From Ceratobasidium sp. AG-K (lineage: Eukaryota; Basidiomycota; Agaricomycetes; Cantharellales; Ceratobasidiaceae): a stretch of 64,000 nucleotides of DNA. A program made the position numbers and the translations under genes. The notes beneath the pieces are model-generated. The model saw nothing but the letters and a program-made list of their open reading frames with translations, was not told the origin of the DNA and did no database searches. The stretch spans positions 744,001 through 808,000 of the forward strand of contig JAWNGF010000005.1 of NCBI GenBank assembly GCA_037039685.1, in the 5' to 3' direction. How positions within the stretch are numbered: position 1 is the stretch's first letter; every line of letters begins with the position of its first letter. Positions 56,426 through 64,000 of the stretch are shown here, one piece after another.

Positions 56426-59008
56426 ATGTCTCTTTCTCCGGGCACTCTAGCTTTTTTGGCTATTGCTATCGTTACTTTCGCTAATGCACACCCATGGGCT
56501 CTCAGCGATGATTATCATCGATTCGCTCCTCGAACCGAAGGCTTCAGCTGGGAGCCATGCGACGGTGGTCGTGAATGCTCACGTTTTGAAGTGCCACTCG
56601 ACTGGCATGACCCAACTGTTGGTAAAGCATCCCTTGCTGTTGCACGTCTTCCGGCGACAAAGTCTCCCAAACTCGGGACGTTGTTCATAAACCCAGGAGG
56701 CCCAGGTGAGTAGCTTATTTTCCTCGTGGATCAATAACAGCTCACTGTTCAATAAGGTGTGAGCGGACGGGACGCCGTAATGGGTGGAAACGGAGAAGTA
56801 ATCAGGAACGCTAGTGGTGGCTACTACGACGTACTAGGTATGCAGGTGTTCTCTAATTTGTTCATATCATTATCCAAACTCGCCATGGTAAAACAGGCTG
56901 GGACCCTCGTGGTGTTGGGCTCACCGTACCTCTCGCTCGATGTGCCGAGACTACTGATGAGTTAATCGAAATCCTGACAAAGGCCGATCCAAGTGGTATC
57001 GAGGCTCGGGGTAACTTCACATCCAAATATGACTTGGATGTCTTCTATGCTCAGGTCGACCAGGTTGACGCTGGGATCAAGGAGTTTGGCAAACGGTGCT
57101 TGGAATTCAGTCCTGACACCTTCCCGTATATGGGGACTGCTGCTGTCGTGCGCGACATGGTCGCGATGCATGATACTCTTGAAGGGAAGCACAAGCCAAT
57201 CGACTACTGGGGCTTCTCTTATGGAACAATTATTGGAAGCTACTTCGTCAACAGTACGTTCAACCCCTTACGTTATCAATGTATGCGCTGACCTAACCTT
57301 GCCAGTGTTTCCTGACCGTGTCGGTCGTGTTATCATTGACGGTGTTGTTGACCCCGTTTACTGGGCAAACATGCTTCCTCATACGGTAACGTAGTTTGAT
57401 GCAGTAGATACTCCACTGTGCTAACACTTAGCGCAGGGGAATAGCAAGGCACTTGAGTCAGCCGATGAGGCGTTTGCTGGGTTCGCTCTCGCATGTGCAG
57501 CAGCTGGTCCAGCTGGATGCGCTTTGGCTTACGAGAACCCGACAGCGGATAGCATTATTGAGTGGACTCAAAAACTGCTTGATGTAAGTATGTTATACGA
57601 ATCGTCGCAGGCTTTGATTGACCGAGGTCTTAGGACGTCTACGACTATCGGAAAGCTGTGGGCCCTACAGCAGAGTTCAGCTCGGCAGCCATCCGCAGTT
57701 AGTATAACGCTTAATTTCTGGCTAAGAAGTAGTAATAACATTCACCTAGGAACAATCTTCGATGTGATGTATCGGCCGATAGAATGGCCAACACTGGCAA
57801 AGAATCTCAAAGAGTTGGCTGACGCTCGAGCCAATGTCACGTCAGACAACCTGCACGCAGCTGGCAGGAAACGATCCATCACGACTTCAACCATCGATCT
57901 GGAGCGAAGACAGGGAAACACAACCAAGGCGGACAAGGAACAGATCTCGAACCTTGTGAACATAGGCGTACGCTGCTCTGATGCAGTCGATCCTGGCAAT
58001 GTCGCAACCAAGGACGTGTTCGACTTTGTCGTAGCCAACTCTCGGGATGTTAGCCCCATGTGTACGTCCACCCTTTGTCCTTGTATGCTTGGGGTTGCTC
58101 ACCACAATTTGCATCTCAGTCGGTCCCATGTGGTCAGATAGTGGAAATTACTGCCATCATTGGCCAGTACGAGCTGTCGAGCGCTTCACTGGTCCTTGGA
58201 ATCATAAGCTCTCGAACCCCATTCTTGTCATCGGTATGTGCTTACTACCGTACAAACTCGATAGTACTGATAGGTGGTCATAGGCAACGAGGCAGACCCG
58301 ATCACTCCTTACATCTCAGCCAAGAGTGTGGCTGACGCGCTGGGCGACTCGGCCATTCTGATCGAGCAGGATGACTACGGTGTGAGTACAGCAGTTGGAC
58401 TATCTTCCCGACAGGCGCTGACTCGAGCTCCGATACTATAGCACGTTTCCTTGGCTATGCACTCCGACTGGTATGAGATAAGCCCCGTCATCCTAAGCCT
58501 ACATTACTGACTTTTATGCGCTGTCTAGCACGCTCGCAGCGGTTCAGGACTACTTTGTGAATAACAAGCTTCCTAGCCAAGACAAGTTCTGTGGTGTAAG
58601 CATCCAATCCCCGACTGAGTTGAGGATGATCTGACCTATTATTCGCATTAGACCAACCAAGAGCTGTTTCCCGGTCCTGGCATCACGAAGAAAACGTTGA
58701 ACCAGATGGCGGCAAACGGCGGCACAAGTGGCAACCGGAACATGGAAGGGGATCTAAAAGCAGCCAAGGACCGTGGGCAGAAGCTTTTTATCGCCTTAAT
58801 TGCTCTTGCAGTAGCGACAGGCCTGCTCCTGCTCTGTCTCATTGTATCCTGTGTGCGAGGCCATAAAAAGGCGACAGCACAAGCACACATTCCTCGGGGC
58901 GCATTTGAAAAAGCCGAGGCTGGAGATGAACAAGGCCATGCCTACGATAACCCATTCAAACCAATTGGCATGTCCAAGGCAGCCGAATATGCACGAGTCG
59001 AATCGTAA
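56426..59008 (+). CDS. S33-type membrane-anchored peptidase, copy G
   Basis: Intact array member. I chose the ATG at 56426 (MSLSPGTLAFLAIAIVTFAN) over an upstream in-frame ATG at 56399, because it gives a clean signal peptide and the TATA spacing matches copy H. Order: FSWEPCDGGRECSRFEVPLD, GTLFINPGGPG, GRDAVMGGNGEVIRNASGG, WDPRGVGLTVPLARCAETT, nucleophile IDYWGFSYGTIIGSYFVN (Ser codon 57217-57219), FPDRVGRVIIDGVVDPVYWA, loop AAGRKRSITTSTIDLERRQ with two dibasic sites, NEADPITP, DDYGHVSLAMHSDW, DKFCG, transmembrane helix LFIALIALAVATGLLLLCLI, basic CVRGHKK, and a tail with IPRGAFEK, YDNPF and YARVES. Exons and introns at 57980-58440 are almost identical to copy H. Confidence 0.9.
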
Positions 59009-60012
59009 TAGTACAAGTTATATTTCCCCCCTGACACACTACTATTATGATCTACTTAATTCCAGTATGGACTTGATTGGGGAAAGCTGCTCTGACACTT
59101 GCAATGTATGATACAAATGTGTATGTGTTACTATCCTACCGAACCTAAATACTTATAGTCTGGCTTTACACTCGTATTTGCCACTTCTGCCTAATACACA
59201 CCCCGTGAACCGGGGTCAAGCATCGTGATCTCATGTGCTCACCTCAGAGCCCTATCTCCCCCCCAGCTTCAATAGTTAAATAGTGTGAGCCAAGGTACAA
59301 TAACGTTCGTGCGGCTTCGCAGGCTCCAACACTCGACCAAACCTGAATCCGTGAGGTTAGACGCTTGTAACCAGCGAGCGGCACGTGGCTGGAATACTCT
59401 TCCAGCAGGTGCTCGACAAAAACCACCTGGATTTGGAGAGCTTCAGACGCCAGCGGAGCCTTGGAGACGTGGGATTGAAGTACCCCTTAACTGATTCATC
59501 CAGAGGCCAAAGGTTGGGTCTGGAATCTTCAGGAGATTGCATATATGTCCCCGGAGCTCAAAATTTGCATTCTCCGGGAGTCCATGCACCGGGCTTTTAT
59601 CTGCGTAAGTGCAAGTCGCAAATGTCCTACAATTTCAGATAGGCATAGAATGTTTTCTAATTTGAGCAAGCGTGCTCGCTTGAGAGCTCATCGAGTGACA
59701 GTGAGTAGTTTGGAATACCCTTCTGCCAAACAGTCACGGTAATCGAGGGTCGGAAAGCTCAACCTGTCAACGTCACCGCAGAAATATATTTCGGGTATAC
59801 GCAGCGAAATTCAATTTTGGGCCCAAGCACTGTTGAGTACCAGGAACCTTAGCCCTCTTCCGGAGCAAAGTGTTTGTTCCTTAAGGGTCCTGAGAGCTTC
59901 CCCAAATTTTTGAGCGCCTAGTTGTTTCTCAGCAGAAACAGGAAATTGTACGGAGCGCTCCGGAACCGGGGCTTTGCTCAGAAGTGCTGCGTCAGCTCCG
60001 GAGCGCGCCAGG
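59009..60012. other. spacer between copies G and H, left part
   Basis: 1 kb with no supported gene. The right 75 bp (59938-60012) belong to the duplicated 5' flank and end with the left target duplication GCGCCAGG of the inserted element. Confidence 0.5.
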
Positions 60013-60624
60013 CAGGGAGTAACATGGATGACCCGGTAACTTATCCGGGTATTTCCACGGATGGGAGCGTGGGTCGCGCGGTTTCGGATGTAGCACAGCC
60101 ACCGCTACCGAGAATGAGGTTTACCGCGGACGGGATTATCATATTGTGACAGCGATACATAAACGGGTTGAGACCGGGTTATTATAGCTGACTAAGTTCA
60201 ATTGTATTTACATATGGTTTTTGATAATATCACCGACTTCTTCAAGACTCGGGAGCAGGGGCGTATTGCACCACGAGCCAACGGCCATCTATGCGTAGTG
60301 CAGAAAAATAAAACAGTGGCGGGATAGATTTCACTCGCCCAATTGCACTCGGTTTTATACCTTACAGATTGAGCATTTTCAAACACTTTTACAGCGCATA
60401 TATGCGCAATCGTACCATGTAAAACCGAGTCGGGCAAACCTATAGTACAAACCCCGGTGCATCATGCGCAGTATCCGTGTCATCATCCGAGGCGCTGCCC
60501 GCGAAATCGCCACCCGCGCCACCAATTGCAAATCATCTCCGCACGGGATCTATCCGGCCCGGATTAGGTGCCGCGGATAGAACCGCAGGTATATCCGGTT
60601 TATCGCTTACCATGTTACTCCCTG
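60013..60624. mobile_element. hAT-like MITE (non-autonomous DNA transposon), 612 bp
   Basis: The ends are perfect 15-bp terminal inverted repeats: CAGGGAGTAACATGG at 60013-60027 and its reverse complement at 60610-60624. Both sides carry the same 8-bp target duplication GCGCCAGG (60005-60012 and 60625-60632). The paralogous flank upstream of copy G (around 55920) has the uninterrupted sequence GCGCGCCAGGTGCC, that is, the empty site. CAGGG-type ends plus an 8-bp duplication are the signature of the hAT superfamily. The interior has no transposase frame, so it depends on an autonomous relative elsewhere. Confidence 0.85.
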
Positions 60625-61939
60625 GCGCCAGGTGCCTTGCCATCACGTGCTCTGGAGTATTCAGCGAGCCCATGCAGCGCTCTCACTCTCTGGAGCACAT
60701 TCTGTTTTTGCTAACGTTGCTGATGTAGGAGGTACCTGCTTGGACAGGTGCTCCACATATGAGAACTCGTCCCGCCTTTCCTAACTTAAGCGCTGGTGAC
60801 GGAAGTTTTGTACCCGACTTCTGTATTCCGTTGTCGGGTCTTCGGTTCCGTAGACTCCTGAACCCATAACTACGTCTATCGGTTCAGCGGCAAATCGTCG
60901 ACCATAGGCGCTTATTGGAGGGCAATCAATGACCCACTGAAGTATATCTTAGGCATGTATGGCAAACTGCGTCCCCAAGGATCGGGAGCTGGACCGGCCC
61001 GCTGTTTGTCAAAGCACGCGGCTACCAAGCACCGGCAGACCGAACGAGACACACCCTAATAATTTTACCGTGGAAATATGTATCTCTCGGTGAGAGGGCC
61101 TGTATGGTTCACCCCTGCCAGAGGTCAATCACTCTGGTGACTTACACTGAGAGCATATATCCTTCCTGAAACATATGACCCAAGGCCTCATATCATAAAT
61201 CATTTGTCCATTAAAGGGCTCCAACTTACAAGTATCTTAGTGCCTAACTCTCGCAAAGCAGAAAGAAAGGGTACGAAAGCAATACGGCATGTCATGGGCT
61301 AGTACAGATCCATGACTCGGACCAAGCACCTCGGGCATATTCGGGGCGAGGTAGTATCCAAGCCGGATGAACTTTGCGCGTCTATGTTGCTTCTCTAATC
61401 GACGGCTGAAGGATCTCGGGGGGCTTAGTCATGGGAACCGCAGAGCATTCCAAGTGCCAACAGTTTGGAATTTTATTCTCTTAGTAATTGCAAACTCATT
61501 ACATGTATATCTGGACAATTGGATTAGTATACACCAATCATTGTGAGGATTTAATTCGAGCTATTTATGTATCTCGCCTCTCCGCCCAATTCCAGCTGAA
61601 GTATAAACGTGATATAGATCAGAGAACCACCCGCCTCGCGAACTCCTTACCCCTCGCAATTATTGGAGTTTTGTAATCTGCACTACCCAGGAAACTGGGT
61701 GAGCACATAGCACACAGCAATGCGCCGAAATGATACAACTGATAATACAACACTCGAGGCCAACAAGTAACTGTTATTGAGGAATTGAGCAACTCCAAGA
61801 CCGGAGCTCGCTGGCACCGGCCGCATTAAGGCAGTGTAATTTGGGCATACACTGCGAGTGGAATCCCAAGTTAGTCAACGACTCGTCGGGCAAGGGACTA
61901 ACCACATCGCATCTCTAATTCGCGTGGCCGTGCTTCAGC
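60625..61939. other. 5' flank of copy H
   Basis: Continuation of the duplicated flank after the MITE (CACGTGCTCTGGAG at 60646, GGCAGTGTAATTTGGGCAT at 61833). No gene supported. Includes a segment near 61400 (CGACGGCTGAAGGATCTCGG) related to 55615 and 50485. Confidence 0.5.
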
Positions 61940-61947
61940 TATAAAAG
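61940..61947 (+). promoter_or_regulatory. TATA box of S33 copy H
   Basis: TATAAAAG in CTTCAGCTATAAAAGCG, about 43 bp before the ATG, at the same distance as in copy G. Confidence 0.55.
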
Positions 61948-61989
61948 CGTCCAGACATACCTGTACTATCGATATCCATACATACCAGA

Positions 61990-64000
61990 ATGACTCCTTC
62001 CCTGGGCTCTCTAGCTCTATTGAGTGCTACTATTGCTACTATTGCTAATGCACATCCGCTTGCTCTGGGCGACGACTACCATCGATTCGCTCCTCGAACC
62101 GAAGGCTTCAACTGGAAGCCATGTGAAAGCGGTCGTGAATGCTCACGTTTCGAAGTGCCACTCGACTGGGACGATCCAACTGTTGGTAAAGCTTCCCTGG
62201 CCGTTGTTCGGCTTCCGGCGACAAAGTCACCAAAGCTCGGGACGTTGTTCATAAACCCGGGAGGTCCAGGTGAGTTATCTACCTTCCTGACGGAGTGGTA
62301 ACAACTCATCGCTTGATAAAGGCGCAAGTGGGCGGGAATTCATAATGGGCACCCGTGGAGACGAGATCAGGAATGCTAGCGGCGGCTATTACGACATACT
62401 AGGTATGCAAGTGCGTTCTAAGCTGCACATATCATGATCTAAACTCGTCATGGTAAAATAGGGTGGGACCCTCGTGGTGTTGGGCTCACCGTGCCTCTCG
62501 CTCGATGTGCCGAGACCACAGACGAGCTCTTGGAAATCATATCAAAGGCCAATCCAACTAACATCGAGGCTCGGGGTAACTTCACATCCAAATATGACTT
62601 GGATGTCTTCTATGCTCAGGTCGACCAGGTTGACGCTGGGATCAAGGAGTTTGGCAAGCGGTGCTTGGAATTTAGTCCTGACACCTTCCCATATATGGGG
62701 ACTGCTGCTGTCGTGCGCGACATGGTCGCGATGCATGATACTCTTGAAGGGAAGCAAAAGCCAATCGACTACTGGGGCTTCTCGTACGGAACCATCATCG
62801 GTAGCTACTTTGTGAACAGTACGCTCCGGCCCCTACATCATCAGTTTATGTGCCCTAACCTCATCCTTCCAGTGTTCCCCGATCGTGTCGGCCGTGTTAT
62901 TATCGATGGTGTTAGCGACCCCGTTTACTGGGCAAACATGCTTCCTCATACGGTAACGTAGTTTGATGCAGTAAACAATCCACTGTGCTAATGCTAAGGG
63001 TAGGGGAACAGCAAGGCGCTTGAGTCAGCCGATGAGGCGTTTGCTGGGTTCGCTCTCGCATGTGCAGCAGCTGGTCCAGCTGGATGCGCTTTGGCTTATG
63101 AGAACTCGACAGCGGATAGCATTATTGAGTGGACTCGAAAACTACTTGATGTAAGTACGCTATACGAATCGTCGCAGGCTTTGATTGACCGAGGTCTTAG
63201 GACGCCTACGACTATCGGAAAGCTGTGGGCCCCACCGCAAAGTTGAACTCGGCGATCATCCGCAGTCAGTTGATCCATGGGTTCTGTTATAACGCATTAA
63301 TAACATTTATCTAGCATACATATTCGGCCAGCTGTATGGACCGCAAGGCTGGCCAACCATGGCAAAGACTCTCAAAGAATTTGCTGACGCTCTAGCCAAT
63401 GGGACATTGGAGGACGCGAACGCAACTGGCCAGAAACGATACATTACTACTCCCCTCATCGATTTGGAGCGACGACAGGGAAACACAACCGAGGCGGACC
63501 AAAAGCAGATTTCAAACCTTGTGAATCTGGGCGTACGCTGCTCTGATGCAGTCGATCCTGGCAATGTCGCAACCAAGGACGTGTTCGACTTTATCGTAGC
63601 CAACTCTCGGGACGTTAGCCCCATGTGTACGTCCATCGTTTGTCCTAGTAGGCTTGGGGTTGCTCACCACGGTTTGCATCTCAGTCGGTCCCATGTGGAC
63701 AGATAGTGGAAATTACTGCCATCATTGGCCAGTACGAGCTGTCGAGCGCTTCACTGGTCCTTGGAATCATAAGCTCTCGAACCCCATTCTTGTCATCGGT
63801 ATGTGCTTACTACCGTACAAACTCGATAGTACTGATAGGTGGTCATAGGCAACGAGGCAGACCCGATCACTCCTTACATCTCAGCCAAGAGTGTGGCCGA
63901 CGCGCTGGGCGACTCGGCCATTCTGATCGAGCAGGATGACTACGGTGTGAGTACAGCAGTTGGACTATCTTCCCGACAGGCGTTGATTCGAGTTCCGATA
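61990..64000 (+). CDS. S33-type membrane-anchored peptidase, copy H (partial, runs off window)
   Basis: Array member cut by the window end. MTPSLGSLALLSATIATIAN is the signal peptide; FNWKPCESGRECSRFEVPLD, GTLFINPGGPG, GREFIMGTRGDEIRNASGG, GWDPRGVGLTVPLARCAETT, nucleophile IDYWGFSYGTIIGSYFVN (Ser codon 62782-62784) and FPDRVGRVIIDGVSDPVYWA (VSDP where others have VVDP) follow. Then come the loop ATGQKRYITTPLIDLERRQ and NEADPITP (Asp), and the last visible exon ends at DDYG with its donor GTGAGT. No lesion is visible; the His exon, membrane helix and tail lie outside. From about 63530 the sequence is nearly identical to copy G, introns included, and the central exon at 62560-62760 matches F and G. 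Confidence 0.88.

Overview
The window looks like nuclear DNA of a filamentous basidiomycete, most likely an Agaricomycete close to Rhizoctonia / Ceratobasidiaceae. The genes carry many short introns (about 45-80 nt, GT-AG with a few GC-AG), some exons are only 3-12 nt long, and the content includes two STE3-type pheromone receptors, a PL3 pectate lyase, a GH115 alpha-glucuronidase and an alkaline ceramidase. No tRNA, rRNA, CRISPR or bacterial-type operon was recognised. The organism call is inference from gene content; coding models come from reading frames plus splice signals, so single splice sites may be off by a few bases.

Layout. 0-2 kb: calmodulin and a tandem divergent calmodulin-like gene with the same intron plan. 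2.2-3.3 kb: an unrecognised coiled-coil / hydrophobic-hairpin protein (minus). 4.2-5.2 kb: secreted PL3 pectate lyase (minus). 8.1-12 kb: two STE3 receptors in tandem, the second carrying two frameshifts, separated by two related fold-back elements. 12.7-18 kb: F-box/LRR-like protein, a 68-residue conserved small protein, a VAMP7-type v-SNARE and an alkaline ceramidase. 18.5-36.6 kb (minus strand): five copies (A-E) of an S33-type alpha/beta hydrolase with a TAP-like C-terminal part, interrupted between A and B by a second F-box gene. 38.5-49.3 kb: a block without S33 copies, holding the GH115 alpha-glucuronidase, an unrecognised coiled-coil protein, a small secreted protein and a Ser-rich acidic protein. 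51-64 kb (plus strand): three more S33 copies (F, G, H), H running off the window.

The main signal is the eight-copy S33 array. The full copies combine a signal peptide, an extracellular S33 hydrolase (nucleophile motif GFSYG, acid in NEADP, His in DDYGH), a variable Asn-rich loop bounded by two dibasic sites, a C-terminal transmembrane helix and a conserved ~45-residue cytosolic tail with a YDNPF/Y motif and a YARVES end. They therefore look like cell-surface anchored exo-/aminopeptidases. Copies A, B, D and G read intact and H is intact as far as visible. C is a 5'-truncated pseudogene with a nonsense codon, E loses its membrane anchor to a 1-nt frameshift, and F has a 1-nt frameshift between the catalytic Asp and His. 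Copies share near-identical patches, introns included, which points to ongoing gene conversion. A 612-bp hAT-like MITE with 8-bp target duplication sits in the spacer between G and H, and an empty-site paralogue is visible upstream of G.
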